Below are positions 1-11,133 of a stretch of DNA of 64,000 nucleotides, in pieces. How positions within the stretch are numbered: the stretch's first letter is position 1; every line of letters begins with the position of its first letter. A program made the translations under genes and the position numbers. The notes under the pieces were generated by a model. The model had not been told where the DNA came from. It was given only the letters and a program-made list of their open reading frames with translations, and ran no database searches. This DNA comes from Gremmenia infestans. Its lineage: Eukaryota; Ascomycota; Leotiomycetes; Helotiales; Hamatocanthoscyphaceae. The stretch covers positions 186,001-250,000 of the forward strand of contig JAFEVB010000027.1 of NCBI GenBank assembly GCA_032629725.1, in the 5' to 3' direction.

Positions 1-27
1 TGAAATTCTTTGAAACCATTGATCGAG

Positions 28-34
28 TATAAAA
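28..34 (+). promoter_or_regulatory. TATA-like box of the glutathione peroxidase gene
   Basis: TATAAAA lies 75 bp upstream of the first in-frame ATG (109). This position suits transcripts starting near 55-70 and favours use of the upstream, longer start. It is a sequence match only. Confidence 0.4.
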
Positions 35-108
35 CAAATCAGATCTGCATCTTACAACTACTCGTGTTTCCATTTCGTCAGATCAGATAATTGTGAGAAG
101 ATCAATTC

Positions 109-1073
109 ATGCAAGCTCTACCTAGAAGTATATTCCGAACACAATTCCCCAGTACACGTATCATCTCAACTGCATTCAAAGGCGCATCACTCCACAACAC
201 CAGATACAACATCGGAATCAGAACTATGGCTTCTGCTACCAGCTTTTATGATTTCAAGCCGCTTGATAGTTCGTATCCCCTTTGCATACCCCACCTTGCC
301 TCACCTCTAGTATTCCTATCTTTTTTTTTGCGCCTCCATGACTTTAATTCTCGTTATCATCCCACCACGATTTTCCGAACCTACCGTACCTTCTGTACCC
401 CGCCATCATCATCATCATCTTCTGCATCTGCATCTGTATCACACGCTAACGCAAATACCTCAACAGAGAAAGGCCAACCAGTTCCATTGGAAAATTACAA
501 AGGCAAAGTCCTCCTCATCGTGAACACAGCCTCGAAATGCGGTTTCACGCCCCAATATGAGGGTTTAGAGAAATTGTATAAATCCGTCAAGGAGAAACAT
601 GGTTCGTACTCTCCCTCCCTCCTCTTCCCAACCCGACCCATTCCTTCCTCCCTCCTCGTCCTCGAACTCCTTCACTGACACTGCATCACACAGGCGACGA
701 TTTCGAAATCCTCGGCTTCCCCTGCAACCAATTCGGCGGGCAAGAACCCGGCTCTGACGAAGACATTCAATCCTTCTGCCAGATCAACTACGGCGTCTCC
801 TTCCCCATCATGGGCAAGACCGACGTCAATGGCGACAAAGCCAACCCGCTCTTCGAATGGCTCAAGGAAGAGAAGCCCGGCATCATAGGAATTAAGCGCG
901 TTAAGTGGAACTTTGAGAAATGGTTGATTGGCAAGGATGGCAAGGTTAAGGGACGCTGGGCTAGTACTACCAAGCCGGAGAGTTTGGAGAAAGCCATTGA
1001 GGCGGAGTTGAAGACGGGGCCGGCGGCGACAACGGGCGAGCTCAAGGGGGAGGAGGTTAAGGCTGACTTGTGA
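109..1073 (+). CDS. Glutathione peroxidase / thioredoxin-dependent peroxidase (Hyr1/Gpx3-like)
   Basis: Reduces hydrogen and lipid peroxides; fungal members use thioredoxin and can act as peroxide sensors. Exons 109-268, 467-601 and 694-1073 give 224 aa; both introns begin GTTCGT and the phases fit. Family motifs are clear: ASKCGFT with the peroxidatic Cys78, FPCNQFG (Cys109, Gln111), SFCQINYG with the probable resolving Cys127, and WNFEKWLI. The first 39 residues are basic and rich in Ser/Thr/Arg without acids early on, like a mitochondrial presequence. A second in-frame Met40 (ATG at 226) would give the usual cytosolic form, so dual targeting is possible. Intron 1 (198 bp) carries a TCA/TCT microsatellite. 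The family call is firm; localisation is inferred. Confidence 0.93.
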
Positions 1074-1731
1074 GGGGCGCACGCAATGGGATAGTGTGGA
1101 TGGGGTGGATGGGCAAGATATAGAGTTGATGATTATGATGAGGAAAGGAGGCGAGGTTAAGATATCCATAGCGTAAATCATCTTCTAATAAAATATCAAT
1201 CAAAACAGAAATTCCATCTACTCCACTCAACTCCGTACTCGACTAATTCACCCAAACCCCAACGATACGAAGGTACACTCCATACATTACAGCGCTCAAC
1301 GCCCCTAACTTCCCTAAACCAACCCCCAGACTCTCCACTATAAGCACCCAACCCCTCTAAAGCCTCCCTAAAGCGTCCCACAACCACCCAGCAAACTTCG
1401 AACCACCACCAGGCGGTTCACAAACCCCGACATGCAACAAACCATGCACAGTGTCCGAAAGTGGAAATAGAAGTGGGGACTTGGGAGTTTTGTTGCATTT
1501 CGCGTGAGCATGACCATGAGGGTGATCCGGAGGGATTTTTTTTTCATCACCTGAAGTGAATGAAGTACGGGTTTTAAATTTCTTTTTGTTTTATTGCAAG
1601 TGACACTGCACGGGGCATATGTAGCTTAGGGATGATGGTACTTTGAGAGATGCGTAAAAGAACGGAGAAATGTAAACCGTATTTATTGGATATCTTCGAG
1701 TATTTTTGACCTTCACGCTTCATCACACAGC
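1074..1731. other. Intergenic, convergent 3' ends
   Basis: Lies between the 3' ends of the peroxidase (+) and the oxidoreductase (-). Short open frames here have no recognisable protein character. I see only probable 3' UTR sequence. Confidence 0.6.
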
Positions 1732-3084
1732 CTAAACCAATTCCCATCCTCCTTCCGTCTCCTTGACCCCCACTTCCCTACCCTCGTCAATGGCCCTCCT
1801 CCCCGCCTCAAGAATAGCAGTAGTCAACACTGTATTCGCCAATGTCGGCAACCCTCTCTTATCTAACGTCTCCAGCGCTTTCGGGCCCTCCTTATTGACA
1901 AGTCTACACCCATCGATAAACTTCTCAAAACTCACATACCCGTACCCGCCCTGTCCTGCAAAATTCCCCTCCTCGTCAGGCGCATACTTCATATAGAAGG
2001 GATTGTACCACATCAGCCCATTCCCAAGCCCATCATCCGCAACATCGTAGCCCCTCTTAGCCTGATCAATCCTAATCTCCCCCTTGGACGCCATGTAGTG
2101 AAAGTACTGATTACTATGCACGCCGGCCTTCTGCGGCGCGGTCCAGGATGCCGTATACACGCCCGTCGCCCTCTTACTCGCATCGTCCTTCTTCACCCAA
2201 TGCACCAGCAAACTAATCGTATCCTCCGTCTTCGGATCACACCCCAAGTCCACCGCGACCCCCATACTTGCACTTGCGCTAACCTTCACCGGCACAAAGC
2301 CCTGACTCGACACCATGCTCTCGCACACATCCACATGGTGACTATTCAGATAGTACGAAATATCGCTGTCGACGCCCGCCCACGCCTTGAACGTCTCCAG
2401 CTGGCTCTTCGGCTGGCTCATATAGCTATAGAAATAGTTGAAATCGCCCAGGCCGCCCGCCTTGTACCGCGCGTCCGCGTATGCCGGGTCGTATCGCTTG
2501 TGGTGCTCGATGTAAACGAAGACGCCGTGGTCGCGCGCGGCGGAGAGGAGGGCTAGGTGGTGCGCTAGGGTTTTGACGGCCGGTTTGGTTATCAGGACGT
2601 GGATTTTCCGCTCGATGGCGTATAGTGCGATGGCGTAGTGCGTGGTGTCGGGCGTGAAGATGGTTATGGCGGAGCCCGGGGGGAGGGCGTCAATGGCGGC
2701 TTTGTAGGCATTAGGGTCGGTAGTATCGTTGGAGGGGTAGGAGGAGAAGGACGTGTCAAGGTTGTTGTAGACTTTGGTGATATTTTTGGTGAGATGTTCG
2801 CCTGGGGTTCATGTTAGAATGAGCATGAATTTGGAGCAGGAGTTTGGAGTGGAGTGAAGTGAAGGGGAGAAAGAGGGGAGGTACGTACGGATTGCGGGGA
2901 ACTTGTGTCCTGATGTCCCTACCATTGAGAGTTTTCCTACCTTTCCTCGTCGTCGTAAATCAAACATGGTGAGACCAACTACGCCGACTTTCTTATCGGA
3001 TCCTGATGCTCCTCCTCCTACGAAACCTGTGGTGTATTCCCCTGTCCCTACCATTAGGACTTCCAATGGGGCGTCTGAAGCCAT
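1732..3084 (-). CDS. Gfo/Idh/MocA-family NAD(P)-dependent oxidoreductase
   Basis: Two exons (3084-2889, 2801-1732; phase-1 intron with GTACGT donor and CCCAG acceptor) give 421 aa, a usual length for the family. The N-terminus has a Rossmann strand and glycine turn (VLMVGTGEYTTG, then FVGGG, residues about 9-25). ITKP near residue 136 corresponds to the family's conserved EKP-type lysine motif, followed by IEHHKRYDP in the catalytic domain. Start chosen at the ATG of MASDAP (context GCAAAGATGG) rather than the ATG 17 codons upstream. Members oxidise sugars, sugar acids or trans-dihydrodiols; the substrate cannot be read from sequence. It is divergent from an aldolase of sugar-acid type, which hints at sugar-acid metabolism. 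Confidence 0.85.
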
Positions 3085-4453
3085 CTTTGCGGTTTGCAAG
3101 CAATTGATCGTCTCAAAGCTGGTACTCTGTTTCAACCTTTTAATCTTGTACTTCGGTCGTTGACAAAATAATTTGAGAAGACGGGCGAACGTTCGGGGAC
3201 GCTTGGAGGAAGCCCCAAAAGATATTGGACATGCATGTTGTTATTGATGTAACGGAGTCGGCCTCTGACGGGGAAACAGGAGAAATTGAGGGGCAGCGGA
3301 ACCACTCGCCAGTAGATATTCCGGCGCCGGGACTGGTGTGTCTAGAATGTTATCGGCGTGGCTATAAGTACTTTATCACTAATATTGAATAGCTGTAAGG
3401 ATAGAGATCATATCAATTATGGTGATTTATTAGTTTGTTTATTATTTTGTGTTTGTGGAGTGTGTTGTAGTCGTAGAGGAAATTATTTGCTTTTCTTTTA
3501 CCCCTCCATACCCCTCCATCAACTTATCGTGATACACTCCACTACAACATCACGTTGTTGTTACAATTGTACAACTACTGTATATACAGAGATGCCTCTC
3601 ATTATTCAGCTCAGCCTAATCTCACCCTCTGGTTCCACAGTCGCTTATTCCTATTTGCCAGAACAGACTAGATGATGTGTACACACCGGAAGCTCATTGC
3701 TGATCATGAGCCCCTCCACTCTCCAGTATTCAGCCTGTGCCCCGCATTCTGCTGACAGGCCTACAGGCTAAACTACCCCTGTATAACCCCAGCCAAAAAG
3801 GGTCTTTGGGCATTGACACCCCATGCCAGCAGATCCTATCTATTGGTGGAAAATCTTTTCCGTCTAGACGACGCCTCATCCCGCAACCACAATCGTTCTA
3901 TACACATATTGCAATCCCATGTCTCATGCTTCTGACCCTGCGTCTGCACATATTCAGAAGATACTTAGTCAACAAGTCAGCGGCAGATGCGCCTAGAAGA
4001 GGCATTTGACCCTTCCCAACTTCCTCCTTCAGTGTATTGATATACGTGCTTATATCATAAATCAAATCTGAATGTGTAGAAGTCTCCTCTATACGGCCAC
4101 GCTACTCTCCCACCTTTCCAAGTACGTAAGGGGCTAAGAAGTCTGTTCATATGTGGATATGGCGGCCCCAGAAAAACAAGACTGCGCTGCGTCTCTCGGA
4201 ATAATATCATACGGCCAGTGGCCCCCACGAGAGCTTGTCATTCGACGTTGATCTTGAGTTTCGGGTTTCCGGGACATTTCTCACGTAGCTAGGAGAGTCT
4301 TTTAATACTTTGCTTGTCCCATATAGTTCTTCTCATCCTCCTCCTGTTCCCAACTTGTTGTTATCGTTTTCTCCCCCTCCACCTCGTTCCCCTTCCTGTA
4401 CTATTACCCAAACACCCCACCATCTCTTCCCTTCTCCGCTACCAATAACCAAG
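3085..4453. promoter_or_regulatory. Shared 1.4-kb divergent promoter region
   Basis: Separates the oxidoreductase (-) from the DapA-family aldolase (+). The end nearest the aldolase (4320-4450) is strongly pyrimidine-rich, as in many fungal 5' leaders. The short open frames inside have no protein-like features. Confidence 0.4.
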
Positions 4454-5443
4454 ATGGCACACTTGAATGGGGCCAATGGCTCCAACGGCCATACGAGCAC
4501 ACGCCGGCCCCTCCTCCCGGGAATCTATGCCCCAACAATGACATTCTTCGACCCCACCACCGAAGACCTCGATATCCCCACCATCAAACGCCATGCCATC
4601 CGCCTCGCAGAAGCCGGTCTCGTCGGTCTCGTAACCATGGGATCCAACGGCGAGGCAGTGCACTGCTCCTCGTCCGAAAAAGCAGCCGTAACACGCGCGA
4701 CGCGCGAGGCCCTCGATTCTGCCGGTTTCACCCAAGTCCCCATCATCGTCGGTGCTACTGAAGGCTCTGTCCGCGGCACCATTTCCCTGATTGAAGAGAG
4801 TAGGCAGGCTGGCGGCGAATACGTGCTCTTACTCCCGCCGAGCTATTTCCGCGGCCTGATGGACGAAGAGGCCGTGTACAACTACTTCATCGCCGTAGCA
4901 GACGGCGCCAGCTTACCCATTATCCTATACAACTACCCCGGTGCCGTAGCCGGCATCGACATGGACTCAGACCTGCTCATCCGCTTGGCGAAACACCCCA
5001 ATATCGTCGGCACGAAATTCACCTGTGGCAACACGGGAAAGCTGACCCGCGTCGCGCTGGCCACGGATGCCAAAACGCCGTTTGCTGAAGGCTCGGGCTA
5101 CATGGCGTTTGGCGGGATGTGTGACTTCACTGCGCAGACGTTGGTCAGTGGCGGGAGCGGCATTATCGCAGGCGGCGCAAATGTGATGCCAAAGACGTGT
5201 GTGAAGGTGTGGGATCTGTATAGTAAGGGGAAGAAAGAGGAGGCTTTCGCGATGCAGAAGGTGCTAAGTAAGGGGGACTGGGTGCTTACCAAGGCGGCGA
5301 TTGCGGGGACCAAGAGCGCGATTCAGAGTTATTATGGCTATGGGGGACACCCAAGACGGCCGTTGAAGAGTTTGGATGAGGTGAAGGTTAGTGCTATCAA
5401 GGGGGGTATTGAAGAGGTCATGAAGTTGGAGTTGAGTTTATAG
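4454..5443 (+). CDS. DapA-superfamily aldolase (dihydrodipicolinate synthase / 2-keto-3-deoxy-acid aldolase type)
   Basis: Intronless, 329 aa. A class I (Schiff-base) TIM-barrel aldolase: GSNGEAVH (63-70) is the substrate-carboxylate loop, LYNYPG (158-163) holds the conserved Tyr159, and VGTKFTCG carries the Schiff-base Lys188. Fungi make lysine by the aminoadipate route, so a true DHDPS role is unlikely. Known fungal relatives include the L-threo-3-deoxy-hexulosonate aldolase of galacturonate breakdown (LGA1/GaaC) and hydroxy-oxoglutarate aldolases. Which one this is cannot be decided here. The start was set at the ATG of MAHLNG (4454); the 48 codons upstream are Pro/Ser-rich leader sequence without family resemblance. 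Confidence 0.88.
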   Translation: MAHLNGANGSNGHTSTRRPLLPGIYAPTMTFFDPTTEDLDIPTIKRHAIRLAEAGLVGLVTMGSNGEAVHCSSSEKAAVTRATREALDSAGFTQVPIIVGATEGSVRGTISLIEESRQAGGEYVLLLPPSYFRGLMDEEAVYNYFIAVADGASLPIILYNYPGAVAGIDMDSDLLIRLAKHPNIVGTKFTCGNTGKLTRVALATDAKTPFAEGSGYMAFGGMCDFTAQTLVSGGSGIIAGGANVMPKTCVKVWDLYSKGKKEEAFAMQKVLSKGDWVLTKAAIAGTKSAIQSYYGYGGHPRRPLKSLDEVKVSAIKGGIEEVMKLELSL

Positions 5444-5908
5444 GTTTTGAGGAAGGTGAGGCAGATTGGCTTGATTTTAGCAGTGCATAGACGATGAATC
5501 TTTAATTCAAGAACTAGAACCGCGTGTCGTGAATGTTGCAGCCTCTTTTGACATAGTGTATCTGTGATGTTATCACGTGAGCGATTTTGTCTTCATTTGA
5601 ACAGCAGAGCCGTTCTTAAGCAGAGTAGCGTACATGGAGATATAGGCCATTCTTGCACTGACCCCAAGGTCTCTCGCGCTCCAAGTCTTCAGCTTTTGGT
5701 ACTTGCTTGCTTCAAATTCTCCATTAGATTCTCCAGTTTGGCTAATTTGTTCAAATAGGAGACCTCATAGGCAGAGCTAGTGAAATGAAAGGGATTGATT
5801 TGAAAGAATACTTGCATTCTTGTCCCGAAATAAAACGACAAGTCCTGTGGAGCCTCGATTATCAAGGTCTCAAAAAATGCTACGCTAAAGCCCATTTCTG
5901 CTCACGGT
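5444..5908. other. Intergenic, convergent 3' ends
   Basis: Between the aldolase (+) and the first O-methyltransferase (-). I see nothing beyond probable 3' UTRs. Confidence 0.5.
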
Positions 5909-7505
5909 TCACCTCTTCAATCTTCCCTCGACGCAAGCTCCTGGGACTCCAGGCGCTCGCCATACCCGAACCAACTCTATCCCAGCACTCTCAAACAGCA
6001 GCTTGAATCCTGCCTCGGTTCGCTCTTTTCCTCCCATAGTCATCACTGCTTGGTCCATTACGACTGCTCCGAAGGTTGCTTCATTGGCGCGCTGTGGAAG
6101 AACCATGTCGCAGACCAGAACGCGGGAGTCTGGGGACATGGCTCGGGCGATATGCGAGAGTATATCGACGCAAACTGGATCGGCGTAATCGTGCATAATC
6201 ATACGGAAGAAGTATGCTTTTGCTCCTATGCAGAAAGAGACATTTTGTCAGTTCACTCTCGATGCTTAGGTATGCAGGGAAGTTTTGAACCTTTGATGGG
6301 CTGTTCCGTCCGAAAGTCATGTTCCATTCTGACAAAGTCTTTCGGGACCTCGTTATTCGCCTCGGACATCTCAATTACATCCTTTCGTTCTTGCAATACA
6401 CACTTCGTCTTGTCCAAAGCTGGATAAGCATCCGTAATCTGCTTCAAACAAACACCAACGCCGCCTCCAACATCCACCAACTCTGTGGTTCCTCTCTCGA
6501 CGTCTGCAGGCGTGCTTTTCAGAAGGTTGAAATCAAAGTGTCCAGTTACCGGGATGGCAACGTCCAATCCGGACATGCCAACTTGAAACGTCTGTATTTT
6601 CTCGGGGTTCTGAGCCATGATTGCCCAGACTGGAGTCCCATCTTGCTTGTGACTCCAGGTGTAAGGGTTGTTGAGCGGGTCGTCAGGCTCGTGGGCTGAA
6701 GTTAGTTGGTTGCGGGCTACGAGGTAGTCGTCAAAGTTGTACATGTTCTTAAACCACTCGTCGTACCTGCCAGTGTATGGGTAAGAAAGTATGCCGAGTG
6801 ATGGAAGATATTGTCTTACATGGCGAGGAACAATTGACCTGGGCCTGGTCGAGAAGTGATATAACCAAGCGAGTACTTGGTGTGCATATAATCGCCGCCA
6901 TCTTCGCGAGTTTGGTTTAGAAATCCACCCGCGACTGAAAATTCGAGGGGAGGTTAGAAGCTACCTTTCCTGCATGCCAAATTTCACGAGACATGGGGAA
7001 GCTCACCCAGAATACGACCCATTCGTTCTATTTCAATTGGTTAGTTATATGCTTCATGACACTTAGAGTCTATATCTGCTTTATACAGACCCCACGTTAT
7101 GAAATGTAAAAACGAAAGATATTCACTGTACCTAGCAGTGAATCTTGTGCACCAGTCGCTTTTGAAAGCTCTTGCAGAGAAATCGAGCCAGTCTCGGGGA
7201 TAGTTTCAAGAACCTTTAACTTAATAAAAGTCCTAATAGCGACCGCTTCAGCCATCTAGAGATGGCAATCAGTCACTACATTACATAAATACTCGTACGC
7301 CAGGACCAGGACGACCAACGTGAAGTCCATGATAGTAGGGCAACTGTTCAGCTGGAATCAGCGACTGCGTGATCTGCTTTGCCTTCTCGATAATATTGAT
7401 ACGCGACATGTAGCCATTGAGATCTGGCGAAGTCGAGTAGCCTTGAACGGCACGGGTGAGGTCAGCGAGCAGAGCTTGAAGGTCATTGGGGGTTGGCAAG
7501 GCCAT
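5909..7505 (-). CDS. SAM-dependent O-methyltransferase (plant COMT-like type), copy A
   Basis: Six exons (7505-7320, 7255-7132, 7027-7007, 6934-6820, 6766-6291, 6225-5909) give 412 aa; exon 3 is a 21-bp microexon and all phases agree. The N-terminal winged-helix dimerisation region (about 60-110, ending GSISLQELS) is followed by the Rossmann methyltransferase domain. DVGGGVG (247-253) binds SAM; MIMHDYAD holds the probable catalytic base His319 with Asp320. Fungal enzymes of this type methylate phenolic hydroxyls of secondary metabolites such as polyketides. It is divergent from a LaeA-like methyltransferase at 8300; the same gene pair recurs at 33.4-37.2 kb. No polyketide or peptide synthase is present in the window, so the substrate is unknown. 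Confidence 0.88.
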
Positions 7506-8299
7506 CTTGATTCTTGACTAACAATGTTGGGTCGAAGTGAGAGGTAATTAATTAATTACAAGTAGCATAGCATAGCAGTGAAAGTAGAGGTGCGGCACGG
7601 AAGAAGTAGAAGCTGGATGCTCGTGTATCTGGATTGCAAAGGTACCTAGGAACATGCCACTATGCGGTCAAGAACCATGTAGCATAGATACACAGAACAA
7701 GGGACGGACGCAGTGGAGGAGGGACCTGTAGTACGAAGTAGGGGAACATAACCCTGCACCCGCAGACGTTTAATTGACTGGTATCTTATCTCGATTGGCC
7801 ACCCGACTTTACATATCTGCATGAGGACTCCTTCACCTTTAAATGGTGTGTTGTCGACCTCAATTGCCCCACCACACGATTACGGTACCCCGCAGCCGTC
7901 AGCCATCTTTTGCGGAATCATCCGCAGACTAAGAGGGTGAGAATCTCTTATTGGTCGAGGAGAGAATCTTCCATGACCGGTTTCAGGTGCAGGTAGAAAT
8001 ATGAGGTGGGGCTGGCCGTTACTCTAGTAGCGTGTATCCCTCGCATGTCAGTCGCAGTCTGGGCGCAGGGAAGCTTTTTCAGCTTACATTTTATCTATTT
8101 TTGAGACAAGTTTTCTGTCCTTTCGAAAGCGCGATTCAACCTAATAGAATTGGCCCGCCTACCCTCACGGTATCATCACACTGCGGAGACTTCTTCACAG
8201 GCACGGGCTTGGAAAGGGGTATTCGCTTAGCTTCAGTTCTGATCCTGGACTCCGCGCTTTATTGAGAAGGCCCCCTGGTGGCCATAAATCCCCGAAAAG
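7506..8299. promoter_or_regulatory. Divergent promoter of the copy A methyltransferase pair
   Basis: A 0.8-kb region between the starts of the O-methyltransferase (-) and LaeA-like gene (+). No convincing shared binding site was recognised by eye. Confidence 0.4.
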
Positions 8300-9444
8300 A
8301 TGGAGGCATCTGGATCTGGAACCGGTCCACCATCAACTGTAACCGAATCCACTGAGCGTACAAGTCTAATCGAACCCGATGATTCCATATCCGACGAAGG
8401 ATACGCCGAATCGACCACGACTAGTTATATGACCTCTATAGCATCAGATATACGCCACGGTATTGAAGAAGATGGTCGACGTTACGCTGCCTACGGACAA
8501 CACAAACAATGGATACCGATAGACGACCCGGAAGTAAGAATCTCCTCGTCACCTGATGATATGTAACTGACTTCCCCAAGTTGGACCGCAATGATTTCCA
8601 ACACTGTAAATTCACGCTCCTCATGGGAAACAGGCTACACCTAGCGCCAATAAAACCAGACCCACACCGAATACTTGATATTGGAACAGGCTCCGGAATC
8701 TGGGCTATAGACATGGCCGAGAAGTATCCCTCGGCTTCAGTCATCGGCGTTGACACCGCGGCCGTGCAACCCACCATGGTACCCCCGAACCTGCAATTCG
8801 AGATCGAGGACGTAGAATCCGAGTGGCTCTGGGGCAAAGACAGCTTCGATTTCATCTACGCTCGCGAATTAATCCTATCCATCCGCGACTGGCCAAAGCT
8901 GATGCGGCAATCATACGAGCACCTGAAACCCGGCGGCTATCTAGAGATTTCCGGCTCCTTGCCGTATTTCCAATCCGACGATGGGTCGTTGCCAGCGGGC
9001 TCTGCTTATGCGGAGCTCGCGCAGGTGTTCTTCGATATGGGGGATCGGATTGGGGTTTCTGGACATGATCCCTTGAAGTGGAAAGAGCAGTTCCTGGAAG
9101 CCGGCTTTACGGATGTCAAGCAGACGGTTCTGAAGATCCCGACGAATCCTTGGCCGAAAGATCGCAGGATGAAACAGATTGGCGCGCTGGAGATGTCGCA
9201 TTTCAGGGATGGGATCTCAAATATTTTCGCGAGGGGGTATACGCAGATCTTGGGTGGTGATCCGAATTATTTCGAGGTGTTGATGGCGAGGGCCAGGAAT
9301 GAGGTGACTGACAGGAAAAGGCATTCCTATCTGTTATTGTGAGTTAGAAGAAATACTTAAATTGACCGTGCTGACTTGTTTAGTTATGCTGTTCATGGCA
9401 AGCGGCCAGAGGCTGAGACAAGCAGGTCGCAGCCAACGTCGTAA
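8300..9444 (+). CDS. LaeA-like SAM-dependent methyltransferase, copy A
   Basis: Three exons (8300-8533, 8581-9338, 9384-9444; introns of 47 and 45 bp) give 350 aa. The first about 75 residues are Ser/Thr/acid-rich and disordered. Then come the conserved LDRNDFQHCKFTLL box, ILDIGTGSGIW (109-119, SAM motif I), the EHLKPGGYLEI post-motif, and the terminal SYLLFYAVHGKRP, which is only completed by exon 3. The architecture matches the TAM/LaeA-like group, whose members include the global secondary-metabolism regulator LaeA and many small-molecule methyltransferases. It is too divergent from LaeA itself to claim a regulatory role. Divergent from the O-methyltransferase at 7505. Confidence 0.88.
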
Positions 9445-10350
9445 CAGTCACCATTTGCAAACTTTTATCGCATCACAAACTCGATTGAAACCACGGCTTG
9501 AGCTCTTGCAGTTGCAATCCTTCCCAAGAGTGAAAAGATTGCTCTGCGGCCATTATGCTACCATTCTGGAAGCCAAGTACCAAGGATCAGTTAACATGGA
9601 ATCTGCAGATACTGCACGAGGTATTCTACACCTTACTTACAATTTTACGGCGAGAAATGACGACAAATTGGTGCCGTCCACATGGTGGAGAAGTATATAA
9701 TGGAGCGTGTTGAGGTACTGTATATAATTTCTGAAGACCAAGGCACAAGGGGCGTTTCACGTGATATTTATCATTTCCCCGGTAATCTTGAAGCAAGACC
9801 TCAGCTAGGTGTGTTTTTGTCTCGTCATAGACTATGATAGTGGTTTTGAATCTCTAGGAGAACTACTTTGGAGTTCGGAGTTTGGAATTTTGACCTTTGA
9901 CGTTTTGTTATAGCTGGAACTTATTTAGTCAAGATTTCTATTCCCTACTCTACTATACTATATAGGGATCTTTGTGTCTTGCATGTTGTTTCTCCCTCGG
10001 TGCGGATGTCTGTTTGGTAGGAATGTAGCACGCAGTGGTACATCATCTGCTAATGGCCGTCATATGATTAAGGTAAATATTGGTTGTACTGCTTTGTTTG
10101 CTGCGCACAGAAGGATCATGAGCCGACGTCACTCCGTAAGATCGGCTTTAAGTTCTTTGAGATTTCGCTTTTTCTTACACGATTCATGGATGAGAAGATC
10201 TTGATATATGGCTATGCCCTGAAGTCCTGGAAGGGAAAAGCCCATCGAGCGGTCAAGGCCACCCAGTGAATCTCGATGTGGTCTGTTCTACTTTATTTCA
10301 ATACTTTTGCCATAGATCAACGCAACACATCATGATAGATATTCCGCACC
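9445..10350. other. Intergenic
   Basis: Downstream of the LaeA-like gene. AT-rich, with stop-interrupted frames; no gene, RNA or repeat recognised. Confidence 0.5.
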
Positions 10351-10988
10351 ATGGTAAATCCACCAGAACATGAGCTCATCGGAAGCTACATCTCGCCGGA
10401 TGCTCTCACATCGTCGGAAACAACATATCCGGTGCCAACGCATTCACCGACTCGTTCACAGGCCGCACCTCGCAGACTGATCCTCAATAACAAGTCGCTG
10501 GACGAGATGATTGAAGAGGCTATTGTTGGAAAGACACGCGAGCGAGAATACACCAAGGATGAAGACACTTTTTACCTGATACCACGGAGCGACTGGAACC
10601 AGACAGCGAAGTAGAGGCGCCTGAGGAGGAACCCACACTTCGTCGACGAAAGCGCAAGACAAACCATCGGCCTAGGGATCCCAATATAGAGCTTGAGGTA
10701 CAACAGGTTATCGACAAGAGAATTGTCACAGAATACCTCGTGAGATACGGAGGAAAGGGCAAAAAAGTGATGTCACAATGGGTCAAAAAGTCTGATATTC
10801 CGAGGGCCAAAAAAGCTATCCACACCTTCAATCGACGTCTTCGGGAGTGTAGATTCCTTAGTTTAGAATTGCCTCTTAATGAATCCCAGAAAGTGCTCAA
10901 GAGAGGTCCTGGGAGACCAAGGAAGTCGTTATTGACGCCACGGGCCCAACAGCAGTATAATCCTTCTCACCAACGGAGTCGGGAATGA
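10351..10988 (+). pseudogene. Chromodomain / AT-hook protein with an apparent frameshift
   Basis: Frame 1 opens with ATG 10351 and stays protein-like to about 10572; it then runs into unrelated residues and a stop at 10612-10614. From the same point the next frame is protein-like to the stop at 10986-10988: an acidic stretch, a basic RRRKRK, then VQQVIDKRIVTEYLVRYGG and SQWVKKSDI, resembling a chromodomain (about 10692-10845), then an AT-hook RGPGRPRKS (10900s). The switch falls in a run of five T (10569-10573) with no GT/AG pair to explain it as an intron. So this is either a decayed gene or a sequencing error of one base. Similar chromodomains occur in Ty3/gypsy integrases and in host heterochromatin proteins; no integrase core is seen. 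Possibly linked to the next gene. Confidence 0.55.
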
Positions 10989-11133
10989 TGTGCCCTGTTT
11001 TTCAACTGACAGGAGGACGTCTTAAGATGGGTTGTTGACTCTGCGGGAGCATCTTATACAATGCGTGTGGTTCTGCGTCAATGCCGCAGGCGTCGAAGGG
11101 ACAGCATCGCAACTTCCTCCTGAGACTGCCATC

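Noticed and set aside
4310..4453. Upstream in-frame start of the aldolase
   Set aside because: The added 48 residues are Pro/Ser-rich and not part of the family; the ATG at 4454 matches the usual start.
10569..10573. Intron explaining the frame switch in the chromodomain gene
   Set aside because: No GT donor and AG acceptor pair fits the point where the frame changes; a one-base frameshift is simpler.
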